In this document: positions 1 to 7,347 of the stretch, piece by piece | Position numbering within the stretch: the first letter of the stretch is position 1 | Layout: each line of letters begins with the position of its first letter | Assembly: GCA_031286245.1 (NCBI GenBank) | Contig: JAITUO010000018.1 | Coordinates: 1 to 10,891, forward strand | Length of the DNA: 10,891 nucleotides | Direction: 5' to 3' | From: Coriobacteriales bacterium | GTDB lineage: Bacteria > Actinomycetota > Coriobacteriia > Coriobacteriales > UBA8131 | Translations under genes and position numbers: made by a program | Notes under the pieces: model-generated | Databases searched by the model: none | What the model was told of the DNA's origin: nothing | Seen by the model: only the letters and a program-made list of their open reading frames with translations

Positions 1-1380
1 GGTGGCAATATCACTATCAATGGAGGCAATGTCACAGCTTATGGTTGTAGCTGGGCGGCTGGTATCGGCGGTGGCTTCGGCGAAAGTAACGTCTATAGTC
101 CCGACTACCAATGGCGTGGTGCTTCTGGCACGATAACGATCAACGACGGTTATGTCGAGGCTAACGGTGGCATACCTGGTGGAGCCGGTATTGGTAGCGG
201 ACGATTCGGGATCCCTGAGTTGATCACTATCAAAGGTGGCGAAGTCAGAGCTACCGGTGGTACAGATGCAGCCGGCATCGGCGGTGGTTATGGCGGCGGT
301 TACATCGGCCAGGAAGGCAAGGTCGTCATTGAGGGCGGTCTGGTTTATGCCACTGGTGTTGGCGGTGGTGCCGGCATCGGTGGTGGATATAATCGTAATG
401 GCTGCGAAACCACAATCTCTGGTGGTGAAGTCTATGCGACGGCTGGCAACAATAATGCAGCCGGTATCGGTGGTGGCAACGGCGGTGGTGGCGGTAATAT
501 CGGCGGCCACGGCGGAACTGTAACGATCACTGGCGGTTATGTCGAAGCAACCGGTAGTGCAGGTAATTCGGTCACGGGTATCGGCGGTGGAGCCGGAATC
601 GGTGGAGGTTACCATTTCAGCGAACTAGATGATGCCGACGGCGGTGATGGAGGAGTTATCACTATCAGCGGTGGAGAAGTAATTGCCCGCGGTGGCGCTG
701 GAGCAGCTGGTATCGGTGGTGGATATTCCTTACTGGGTAGCCATGGCGGTGTCATCACGATCTCTGGTTATGCTGATGTAACGGCATATGCTGGTGCCGG
801 AGGTGCGGCGATCGGCGGTGGTAGAGGCGCTGCTGGTGGCACTATCACAATTTCCGGTGGCACAATTAAGGCGGTTGGAAATGCCGGTGACAGTGGAGGT
901 AGTATAAGGCCAAGTGGAGGAGCTGGAATCGGTAGTGGTGCTTACTATGACGGGCACTACGGTAGCGGCGGCAATATCACCATATCTGGCGGAAGCATCG
1001 AAGCCGAAGGTTTAGTCGGTGGTGCCGGTATCGGTGGTGGGAACGGCTGTGACAGCGGTAGTATTCAGATCTCCGGAAATGCTGTGATAGTTGCCAAAGG
1101 CCATGAGGGTGGCGCAGGCATCGGCGGCGGAAATGACGGAAACAGTGAGTCCATCACAATCACTGGCGGCACGATCAGGGCACAAGGAGGTGCAAATGCC
1201 GCCGGTATCGGCGGTGGGAACGGCTCTGGCGACGACAGTTCTGGTGGCGGCAGCGGCGGCAGCGGCGGCAGTTCCGGTGGCTCCGGCAGCGGCGGCAGTA
1301 TTACAATCGGTGGGAGTTCGGAAGTCATAGCGATTGCTGGCGTCAGAGGAGCCGGCATCGGTGGAGGAAATAATGGAGCT
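1..1380 (+). repeat. In-frame degenerate glycine-repeat array
   Basis: About thirteen in-frame units recur, with a DNA core close to gccggtatcggcggtgg. Spacing varies (about 66-135 bases), and codon usage differs between units, so the array is old and under protein-level constraint rather than a fresh tandem expansion. The densest Gly/Ser stretch is at 1225-1300. Confidence 0.85.
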
Positions 1381-2406
1381 GCTGCAATCGTTGTGCTCGA
1401 AGCTCCTGCAAAAGTCATCGCCTATGCTTCAGATCCGGACTACAACCCTGCCATCTCGGCAGCAAACTACACAAACCTTGGTGGTAGTGGCTTAGTGAAT
1501 GTAGCTTTTTATGCAGGGTATAACCCCACACTGAGTCTCGCTGTAGTAACGATTACACAAGCTGACGGCACAGAGCTTTTGTTGGTACCACCTATTAATT
1601 ATCGCTGCCTCGCTTATACCTCAGTGTCGGGAGTCAATCTACTAACCACAATAAGCAGCAGTGTCACACAAGCATTTGTCTATGATGGCAATGATCCCGA
1701 AACGGGCAGTGTGAGTATCTTAAGCAGTACCGCCTTAATGCCGGTGCGCGGCGTAACACTGGCGACAGCCTTGACGATCAGTTTCAACACAGATACTTCA
1801 AGCTCCCTGCCAGACTCCATTTGTGTGGCGGGCTCGACTGTGACTCTACCGACTGGCGCGGGCCTCAGCAAACCTGGTTATACCTTGGACAAATGGGGAA
1901 CCAGCCCGTCTGGAGGTACCTTGTTCGACCCCGGCCAGGTTGTAGCAGTCGACTCCTTACTGTTTGGCGACGACAACCGTCTGATGCTTTACGGGCTCTG
2001 GAGGATGAATACGATCTATCGTGTCACATACGATGGGAATGGTGCTACCAGTGGAGAAGTGCCGATCGATCTCAACGACTCTTACAGCCCTGGTGATCTG
2101 GTCACTGTACTTGGAGAAGGCAGTTTGATCCGAGCCGGTTACACCTTTGCCGGTTGGGCCTTGAATGCCTCTGGTGCGATTGTCTATCAAACTGGGGATC
2201 AGTTCGAGATCTCTCGTGATATGGTGCTCTTTGCTGTCTGGTCACAGATTGACGATCCGACAGGACCAACGAAACGACCGACCTCGCCTGTCACTCCGGC
2301 GACCGGTGACTGGAGTCCCTTAGTCTTACCACTATTGGTATTGGGTAGTGTCATGTTGGGAGTCGGGCTGGCTTTGCGCAGAAAAAACAGACGGCTTGTT
2401 GACTAA
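1..2406 (+). CDS. Large cell-wall-anchored surface protein, glycine-rich repeats (5' partial)
   Basis: The frame is open from base 1, so the true start lies upstream; 801 residues are visible. Residues about 1-465 consist of some thirteen degenerate units of 22-45 residues, each pairing a strand such as ITISGG with a turn such as GAGIGGG or AAGIGGG. This pattern suggests a right-handed beta-helix stalk. A Ser/Gly-only linker occupies about 409-433. Residues about 594-740 hold two copies resembling the Listeria-Bacteroides repeat (Flg_new), with the GYTLDKWG and GYTFAGWA signatures and a YDGNGA motif. The tail has TPATGD (765-770), a hydrophobic segment (about 773-792) and RRKNRR, so it looks like a sortase substrate with Thr in place of Leu of LPXTG. 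No signal peptide is visible because the 5' end is missing. Its likely role is adhesion or surface display; the ligand is unknown. The stop is followed by 132 bases before cobQ, with no convincing terminator. Confidence 0.9.
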   Translation, partial: GGNITINGGNVTAYGCSWAAGIGGGFGESNVYSPDYQWRGASGTITINDGYVEANGGIPGGAGIGSGRFGIPELITIKGGEVRATGGTDAAGIGGGYGGGYIGQEGKVVIEGGLVYATGVGGGAGIGGGYNRNGCETTISGGEVYATAGNNNAAGIGGGNGGGGGNIGGHGGTVTITGGYVEATGSAGNSVTGIGGGAGIGGGYHFSELDDADGGDGGVITISGGEVIARGGAGAAGIGGGYSLLGSHGGVITISGYADVTAYAGAGGAAIGGGRGAAGGTITISGGTIKAVGNAGDSGGSIRPSGGAGIGSGAYYDGHYGSGGNITISGGSIEAEGLVGGAGIGGGNGCDSGSIQISGNAVIVAKGHEGGAGIGGGNDGNSESITITGGTIRAQGGANAAGIGGGNGSGDDSSGGGSGGSGGSSGGSGSGGSITIGGSSEVIAIAGVRGAGIGGGNNGAAAIVVLEAPAKVIAYASDPDYNPAISAANYTNLGGSGLVNVAFYAGYNPTLSLAVVTITQADGTELLLVPPINYRCLAYTSVSGVNLLTTISSSVTQAFVYDGNDPETGSVSILSSTALMPVRGVTLATALTISFNTDTSSSLPDSICVAGSTVTLPTGAGLSKPGYTLDKWGTSPSGGTLFDPGQVVAVDSLLFGDDNRLMLYGLWRMNTIYRVTYDGNGATSGEVPIDLNDSYSPGDLVTVLGEGSLIRAGYTFAGWALNASGAIVYQTGDQFEISRDMVLFAVWSQIDDPTGPTKRPTSPVTPATGDWSPLVLPLLVLGSVMLGVGLALRRKNRRLVD

Positions 2407-2529
2407 GAAGAAAAGTTTGCTGATAGCCAACCGACAAGCAATCATATAACCCTTACCACAACTGGTGTCAAATATCCGCTAGACTAAAAGAGTCGATTAA
2501 CAGATCAGATAATACTCATGCTACCCATT

Positions 2530-2533
2530 GGAG
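2530..2533 (+). promoter_or_regulatory. Shine-Dalgarno choosing the cobQ start
   Basis: GGAG lies 5 bases before the ATG at 2539. The upstream in-frame ATG at 2518 has no purine-rich site before it. The 2539 start also yields the MRRPLMIQGT amino end expected for the family. Confidence 0.65.
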
Positions 2534-2538
2534 CCTTG

Positions 2539-4062
2539 ATGAGAAGACCTCTGATGATCCAGGGAACCATGTCCAACGCCGGCAAGAGCCTGCTGGTGGC
2601 TGGACTTTGCCGTGTGTTCGTACAAGATGGCTACAGTGTTGCACCCTTCAAGTCACAGAACATGGCGCTTAACTCTCATATCACCGATGACGGGTTGGAA
2701 ATGGCACGCGCCCAGGTGATCCAAGCTGAAGCGGCCGGTATCACACCCAGCATATTGATGAACCCAATCCTGTTGAAACCGACCAGTGACTCAGGTTCAG
2801 AGGTGATCGTTAATGGCGAGTCGCGTGGCAACATGGCGGCTGCAGACTATTTCGAATACCGCTGGTCATTGGTCCCCGACATTATGCGGGCCTTTGAGTC
2901 GCTGGCCGAAAGCCACGACATCGTGGTCATTGAGGGCGCTGGAAGCCCTGCCGAGATCAACCTGCGCAAGGATGACATCGTTAACATGGGTTTGGCCGAG
3001 CTGACCGATGCCGATGTCCTACTGGTTGGTGACATCGACCGCGGAGGTGTCTTCGCCCAACTGGTCGGTACGCTCATCTTATTAGACGAAGCTGAGCAAA
3101 AACGCGTTAAAGGCCTGGTGATTAACAAGTTCCGCGGAGATATCGGTCTTCTCCACAATGGTGTTTTGATGCTTGAGGAGAAAACCGGTAAGCCGGTCGT
3201 CGGCACACTCCCCTACCTGGATGTTGATATTGAGGATGAGGATAGCCTGAGCAGCCGTTTTTCTGCTGCTCCCAAGGCTGATTTGATTGATGTCGCTGTT
3301 ATTCGCCTGCCGAGGATCGCTAGCTTTTCTGGCATTTCTGCACTTGGTGCTATCGAGGGTATAAGTGTGCGCTATGTCGATGGTGTAAGTCAGCTTGGCC
3401 ATCCGGATCTGGTAATAGTGCCTGATACAAATAGTCTTGTGGCGGATTTGAACTGGCTCAGGTCAAAGAGGTTTGACCAGGCGGTGCACTTGCTGGCGAG
3501 TCAGGGGGTGGCTATCTTTGGTCTTGGTGGCGGCTACCAGATGCTGGGCGAGGAGATTTGCGATTCACAGGGAGACCTAGCAGGTAGACATGTGCCTGGT
3601 CTAGCAGTGCTGCCGGTCAGTTTTTCACAGCAGGAGGCTTCTAACCAGCGGTTGGCATCAGGGCGTATCACAGGAGCTCAAGGTTTGTTTACTGCTCTGA
3701 ATGGTGCGCTGGTTAAAGGCCATTTTGGCTTGGCTGGATCAATTCGATCAGGGACAGGTGCATCTGCTTTGATCAGTTTTGATGATGGTTCTTCTGATAC
3801 CTGCAATCACCTGCGTGCCGTAGCATTCGACGGTTGTTGCTTAGATAACGTCGCTGGTTCCAGCCTGCCGGGCTTTTTTGAATCGGCTGAATGCCGCTTA
3901 GGTTTGCTGAAAGCGTTACTGGAAGCTAAAGGCTTGGCTGCTCCAACCAACATACTTGACTACCAGGAATACAAGCAGAAGCAGTACGATATCCTGGCAG
4001 ATGCTGTACGACAGCATCTGGACATGGAATTTATCTATGGATTGTTGGGTTTGCCTGACTAG
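2539..4062 (+). CDS. cobQ: Cobyric acid synthase with degenerate glutaminase domain
   Basis: CobQ/CbiP amidates corrin side chains of adenosylcobyrinic acid a,c-diamide, using ATP and glutamine-derived ammonia, in the cytoplasm. From the 2539 start it has 507 residues, the normal family length. The synthetase domain (about 1-230) is textbook: P-loop GTMSNAGKS (9-17), FKSQNMALNS, LLKPTSDSGSEV, IEGAGSPAEINL, DIDRGGVFA (from 165) and VINKFRGD. The C-terminal amidotransferase domain (about 245-465) aligns end to end, but key residues are changed. The nucleophile motif GICGGYQ reads GLGGGYQ (Cys to Gly330), the GYEIHMG motif reads GHFGLAG (394-400), and the histidine motif GTYLHG reads GSSLPG (His to Pro444). 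The frame is intact and the carboxyl tail (QYDILADAVRQHLD) is conserved. It probably relies on free ammonia or a separate glutaminase. It could instead be a paralogue with a changed role. An alternative start is 2518 (514 residues). Confidence 0.93.
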   Translation: MRRPLMIQGTMSNAGKSLLVAGLCRVFVQDGYSVAPFKSQNMALNSHITDDGLEMARAQVIQAEAAGITPSILMNPILLKPTSDSGSEVIVNGESRGNMAAADYFEYRWSLVPDIMRAFESLAESHDIVVIEGAGSPAEINLRKDDIVNMGLAELTDADVLLVGDIDRGGVFAQLVGTLILLDEAEQKRVKGLVINKFRGDIGLLHNGVLMLEEKTGKPVVGTLPYLDVDIEDEDSLSSRFSAAPKADLIDVAVIRLPRIASFSGISALGAIEGISVRYVDGVSQLGHPDLVIVPDTNSLVADLNWLRSKRFDQAVHLLASQGVAIFGLGGGYQMLGEEICDSQGDLAGRHVPGLAVLPVSFSQQEASNQRLASGRITGAQGLFTALNGALVKGHFGLAGSIRSGTGASALISFDDGSSDTCNHLRAVAFDGCCLDNVAGSSLPGFFESAECRLGLLKALLEAKGLAAPTNILDYQEYKQKQYDILADAVRQHLDMEFIYGLLGLPD

Positions 4063-4107
4063 AAACGCATTCCAGTTAGCCAGACGGTAGTGGATTCTAA
4101 GTAAGCT

Positions 4108-5106
4108 CTACAAAAGCTGGCTACGTAGTTTGTGACGAGTTTGGCTAAACTTGGGAATCTTCATACGTAGTTGTCTACCCATTTTGGCTGCCAGTACTTT
4201 AGCCACATTCTCCAGTTGTACGAAACTTCGGACTTGTGTCCTGGTCACAGTAACCACATCAACACCAAGCATAGCCAGTGCAGTTCTTTTTCTTGAATCG
4301 CTGGCTATGTGCTCAGTCGCCGAATGAAACTGGTCACTGTCATACTCCACAGCCAGCTTGTGTTCAGGCCAGTATAGATCACAGGAATAAAAGGATCTAT
4401 CCAGGCTGCCTCTGACTGCCTTCCCCGGATAGACGTGGTAGTTGAGCTCTGGTAACGGTAGCCCATAGCCGCCAAGTTTATATGGCAGACATAAAAGCAT
4501 GGCGAGTTTTATCTCCATTGGCGAGGCGGAATCGTCTGCGATATAACGCAAGGCTCTCAGACAGCGGCTGCGTCCCTTTTGCCCTGGCATGCGCTCAATG
4601 AAAGCCTTCAGTTTGGCAACACTCGTGAGTTGTTGGCATTCAATCAGCTTTGATTGTGCAGTAGCATCTGGTTCAGGACGATCCGATGCCACATCATCCT
4701 GCTTTTCCTCTGAACTGACTATCGCGAATCTACCACAGAGTTCATAACCTGTCTCGATTAGTTCGAGCAAGGATAATACGTTACCTAGCTGCAAGAATAC
4801 GAGTTCCGGAGAACATACGAATATCTCATCTTCAACACTTACAAATCCGTTATCAGGTACTGTCCCACGAAAAATATGTGGATAAAACCATTGCGAAGGC
4901 CGCCTGGCACCTTCACTGGCAACTAAGACATCAATTGGCAGAGACAAGCTGCTAAGGATTTCCTTTTGATTGAAAGAGGGAGGCTGTAGTTTTTCCGGAG
5001 CTTTTCTCACACGTTGACGAATGCGTTGCTTGTCCAATGCAATATCATGCGCGCGCCAGCCGCGCCAATACTCTAGAGCCGATTTATGACTGATGACAAT
5101 GTCCAT
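4108..5106 (-). CDS. PD-(D/E)XK / DUF559-like putative nuclease-fold protein
   Basis: This is a 332-residue soluble protein. The C-terminal part resembles the Vsr/DUF559 nuclease fold: SPMEIK with Glu198, then CDLYWP with Asp243, then AVEYDSDQFH with Glu254, Asp256 and His261, followed by a helix with DSRKRTALAMLGVDVVTVT. The acidic residues expected for metal-dependent cleavage are therefore present. The amino half has a SHKSALEYWR start and an SPELVFLQLG segment (99-108), which recall AbiEi-type proteins. Residues 133-155 look like a low-complexity linker. It is convergent with cobQ (45 bases between stops) and probably transcribed alone. Its start lies 22 bases from a 118-bp inverted-repeat element. 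No good Shine-Dalgarno is seen. Possible roles are defence, DNA repair or mobile-element housekeeping; none is shown by the sequence. Fold assignment is from motif spacing only. Confidence 0.8.
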   Translation of the reverse strand: MDIVISHKSALEYWRGWRAHDIALDKQRIRQRVRKAPEKLQPPSFNQKEILSSLSLPIDVLVASEGARRPSQWFYPHIFRGTVPDNGFVSVEDEIFVCSPELVFLQLGNVLSLLELIETGYELCGRFAIVSSEEKQDDVASDRPEPDATAQSKLIECQQLTSVAKLKAFIERMPGQKGRSRCLRALRYIADDSASPMEIKLAMLLCLPYKLGGYGLPLPELNYHVYPGKAVRGSLDRSFYSCDLYWPEHKLAVEYDSDQFHSATEHIASDSRKRTALAMLGVDVVTVTRTQVRSFVQLENVAKVLAAKMGRQLRMKIPKFSQTRHKLRSQLL

Positions 5107-5127
5107 GCCAAGATTTTACAATATTTC

Positions 5128-5245
5128 AGTACAAAAAGGGGTTCACGTACGATTCATAAGGCCAATTTACCCCTATATGGGCCAAATTGTGGCAATTTTC
5201 AATGATTTGCGACAGGAATATCGTACGTGAACCCCTTTTTGTACT
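5128..5245. repeat. 118-bp element with perfect 26-bp inverted arms
   Basis: Bases 5128-5153 and 5220-5245 are exact reverse complements over 26 bp, separated by 66 bp. Each arm runs from AGTAC through an A5/G4 run to CGTACGAT. On the + strand the right arm is followed by an attttttt run, which would suit a terminator, but the loop is long and no + strand gene reads into it. It sits in the 5' region of the minus-strand DUF559-like gene. It could be an operator or 5'-UTR hairpin, or a small non-autonomous mobile repeat. No clear target-site duplication is seen. Confidence 0.85.
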
Positions 5246-5293
5246 ATTTTTTTACGATTCTGTGGCAAGAGGCCTATTTGGCAGGTTTGAGTA

Positions 5294-5338
5294 CTTGCTA
5301 GGGCTTGCCTACGCTTGCTTAAGCTTGATTACGGCTTG
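5294..5338 (+). repeat. 10-bp-phased CTTG array
   Basis: CTTG occurs at 5294, 5304, 5314, 5324 and 5335, in a degenerate unit approximating NNNCTTGNNT. Four copies have exact 10-bp spacing and the last is 11 bp away. TGATTACG also occurs twice nearby (about 5327 and 5341). The array lies downstream of cbiO and outside any gene. Confidence 0.6.
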
Positions 5339-5410
5339 ACTGATTACGTTAGCTGTATAGAGGCTATAAAAGTTGTTCGGTGATGTTAAGCTGTTGAAGC
5401 TGCAGAATGG

Positions 5411-6340
5411 CTAGTTGATTGGCATTGTTGCAGTGTGGGCTTTAGCCAAGCTGGGATCGGTATTATTACCAGCACTAACATGCTTTATTCTTTGGCTGGC
5501 GTTGGCAATGTTGCCAGCCAGCAAATCACGGAATTCCTCAATCGTCCGTGGTCTGGCTTGACCGTAGAATTCAACTGTGCCATTTCGCACTGTCTCCCAG
5601 GCCTCAAACAGCAGCGGCTTCTTCAACCCAGCCCGCTCCAGTGTCGCCTGGCTGGCAAACACAATGTCTGGTTTATCATCTGCAATGATTTCTCCCTTTG
5701 CAAAAACAATCACCCGTTCAGCAATACGATAGGCGAAATCTACATCGTGGGTTGAGATGACGATCGTAATACCCATCTGACTGAGGTCTCGCAGGATCTG
5801 CTCCAAGGCATCAGCGTTTTTGGGATCAAGCGAAGCTGTTGGTTCATCTAGCAGGATCATCTCAGAACGCATGGCTAAAATATCTGCGATGCTGACGCGC
5901 TTTTTCTCACCGCCACTGAGGTACTGGGGAGCAAAGTCGCGGTAACGGACGATATCCATCTGCTGAAGTGACTCATCGACCCGCTGACGCACCTCGTCAA
6001 ACGGTAGCCCGAGATTCATCGGGCCGAAGCTGACTTCACTCTCTACACTACCCGCGATAATCTGGCTGTCAGGATCCTGGAAAACTAATCCGACAGACTG
6101 CCTGAGCCTGGTAGTTAATTGCTTTTTCGTAGAGACTTCTTCTCCATGAAGATATATATGACCAGTCTGAGGGCGTAATACCCCGTTGCAGCATAAAAAG
6201 AATGTGCTCTTGCCAGCTCCATTGCTCCCTAACACTGCCACCAATTCACCTGCCGAGAAGTTAACCGAGACATTGTTAACAGCTAAGTACTTATCCTCAT
6301 ATTTATAGCTGATGTTTTCAACGCGTAGGATTTCTGTCAT
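5411..6340 (-). CDS. cbiO: Cobalt ECF transporter ATPase CbiO
   Basis: This is the ATP-binding subunit of the CbiMNQO cobalt importer, acting on the cytoplasmic face of the membrane. It has 309 residues. Walker A is GSNGAGKST (38-46), followed by the Q-loop FQDPDSQI, the signature LSGGEKKRVS (about 139-148), Walker B MILLDEPTASLD (about 158-169) and the H-loop STHDVDFAY. The Q-loop DPDSQ form is typical of ECF ATPases. The C-terminal 35 or so residues extend beyond the common family length and are polar and of unknown use. The start lies 4 bases after the cbiQ stop, so translation is probably coupled. It is the last gene of the operon. Confidence 0.95.
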   Translation of the reverse strand: MTEILRVENISYKYEDKYLAVNNVSVNFSAGELVAVLGSNGAGKSTFFLCCNGVLRPQTGHIYLHGEEVSTKKQLTTRLRQSVGLVFQDPDSQIIAGSVESEVSFGPMNLGLPFDEVRQRVDESLQQMDIVRYRDFAPQYLSGGEKKRVSIADILAMRSEMILLDEPTASLDPKNADALEQILRDLSQMGITIVISTHDVDFAYRIAERVIVFAKGEIIADDKPDIVFASQATLERAGLKKPLLFEAWETVRNGTVEFYGQARPRTIEEFRDLLAGNIANASQRIKHVSAGNNTDPSLAKAHTATMPIN

Positions 6341-6344
6341 GTCA

Positions 6345-7253
6345 TCACATCATCACAGTAATCAAGCTGATCGCCGACGCAGCAGTTAATAATACTATGC
6401 AGGCACTAACTTGAACCGCGTTGGCTTTGACGCGGTTTTCTAAGAAGCTGATCCCACTGTTGTAACAGCGGCTTTCCATCGCATCAAAGTTCTGGCTGGC
6501 GAGGTTGTGGCTGCGAGCCAGTAAGTTCGAATAAACACTGGCGGTTGTACGCAGGCTGGTGCGGTAGTTACGCAAGCCCAACCGGCTTTTGGCAGCATTC
6601 ATCATCTCATGGTGCATCGTCAGCAGTATAAAAATGTAGCGGTAGATTAAATACATCAGGTCGATGATCAGCTCCGGACAATGCATACGACGCAGCACTC
6701 CGATAATGTCAGACATCGGTGTGGTCACACTGAGCAGACTGAGACAGCTGAAAGCTCCCATGGCGCGAGAAATGACCAACGCGGTTTTTTGTTGAGCAAG
6801 CGGGCTGACCGTGAGATAAAAATAGTATAAGTTGATATTGACTATACCAGTGGGGTCTGGCGTGGCTTCAATGAGCAACGCCAGACCCCCGATTAGGAGG
6901 AAAGCTAATGGTATGGATAAGACCTCAACGTATTCGTGAGGGCTGATATTGCCGCCAAAGGTAGCAATCAAGAAGGCGGTCAGAGCTAGAAAGACACCTG
7001 TCCAGGCGCTTGGTGAAGCAATACCAACGATGATCAGTGCGAAAGCTGTAATGACCTTCAAGGTTGGGTTGACAGATTTCAAGCGAGAGGCCTGTGCTAA
7101 GACATCTGTAACGATAAAGCCGGTATGGCGGTGGCGGCTACTGATGAATAGGAAAGCAGCCAGACCGCTACCAATGACCAGGATCACTGGTACCGGCAGT
7201 CGTCCATAGGTCAAACACCAAATAAATGCGAAACTCAACAGCGCGTTGATCAT
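6345..7253 (-). CDS. cbiQ: Cobalt ECF transporter transmembrane subunit CbiQ, with N-terminal extension
   Basis: CbiQ is the membrane scaffold (T-component) that couples CbiO ATP hydrolysis to CbiM. It has 302 residues, against roughly 225-270 usual for the family. The family-typical start SRLKSVNPTLKV is only reached at residue 56. The preceding 47 residues add one or two hydrophobic segments (about 1-16 and 20-37) and an HRH loop (41-43). Several further membrane segments follow, then the coupling region with RRMHCPELIIDLMYLIYRY and, near the end, DAMESRCYNSG, where a Gly is more usual than the Cys. No internal Met lies between residue 1 and the family start, and the start has AAGGTG 7 bases upstream, so the long start is favoured. 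The start overlaps the stop of a mini-ORF (ATGA). Confidence 0.92.
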   Translation of the reverse strand: MINALLSFAFIWCLTYGRLPVPVILVIGSGLAAFLFISSRHRHTGFIVTDVLAQASRLKSVNPTLKVITAFALIIVGIASPSAWTGVFLALTAFLIATFGGNISPHEYVEVLSIPLAFLLIGGLALLIEATPDPTGIVNINLYYFYLTVSPLAQQKTALVISRAMGAFSCLSLLSVTTPMSDIIGVLRRMHCPELIIDLMYLIYRYIFILLTMHHEMMNAAKSRLGLRNYRTSLRTTASVYSNLLARSHNLASQNFDAMESRCYNSGISFLENRVKANAVQVSACIVLLTAASAISLITVMM

Positions 7254-7312
7254 AGCGAGACACCTTGGCTACAGCGTCCAGAGCTGCAATCGTATTGGCA
7301 GATAGCATTCAT
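7250..7312 (-). CDS. Cys-rich 20-residue mini-ORF between cbiN and cbiQ
   Basis: An ATG at 7312-7310 opens 20 codons ending in TGA at 7252-7250, which overlaps the cbiQ ATG as ATGA. The peptide begins MNAIC and contains three cysteines in a C-x3-C-x4-C pattern (residues 5, 9, 14). AAGGTG lies 7 bases before its ATG. The same 15-base block (AGCCAAGGTGTCTCG) sits before cbiQ with the same spacing. It could be a leader peptide that couples or gates cbiQ translation, or merely the by-product of a local duplication. No homologue is recognised. Confidence 0.4.
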   Translation of the reverse strand: MNAICQYDCSSGRCSQGVSL

Positions 7313-7329
7313 CACGAGACACCTTGGCT
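7256..7329 (-). repeat. 15-bp direct repeat carrying duplicated ribosome binding site
   Basis: The block AGCCAAGGTGTCTCG (minus strand) occurs at 7329-7315 and again at 7270-7256, offset by 59 bp. Each copy places AAGGTG 7 bases before an ATG. The residues encoded just after each are also similar (MNA versus MINA), suggesting a tandem duplication that included the start of cbiQ. Confidence 0.75.
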
Positions 7330-7347
7330 CTCATAGCCTGGATGCAG

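Larger units (their letters stand above)
5107..5410. other. Intergenic region between the DUF559-like gene and cbiO
   Basis: These 304 bases hold the inverted-arm element and the CTTG array described separately. I see no coding sequence. The end of the cbi operon has no compact GC hairpin plus T-run on the minus strand just after cbiO. Confidence 0.6.

Noticed and set aside
1..1380. Dense short repeats that might suggest a CRISPR array or satellite
   Set aside because: Repeats are in-frame, vary in length and sequence, and encode a continuous glycine-rich protein; there are no equal spacers.
1065..1418. Long proline-rich minus-strand frame opposite the glycine repeats
   Set aside because: It is the mirror of Gly codons (GGN read as NCC) and has no ribosome site or recognisable domain.
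4076..4121. TAGCCAG/CTGGCTA inverted pair between cobQ and the DUF559-like gene as a two-way terminator
   Set aside because: The arms are 7 bp with a loop over 30 bases and no T-run.
5128..5245. Simple rho-independent terminator for the cbi operon
   Set aside because: The loop is 66 bases, the T-run lies on the + strand side, and the operon is read on the minus strand; a plain terminator does not explain 26-bp perfect arms.
5435..5755. Plus-strand frame opposite the end of cbiO
   Set aside because: It is antisense to the conserved ATPase and has no ribosome site.
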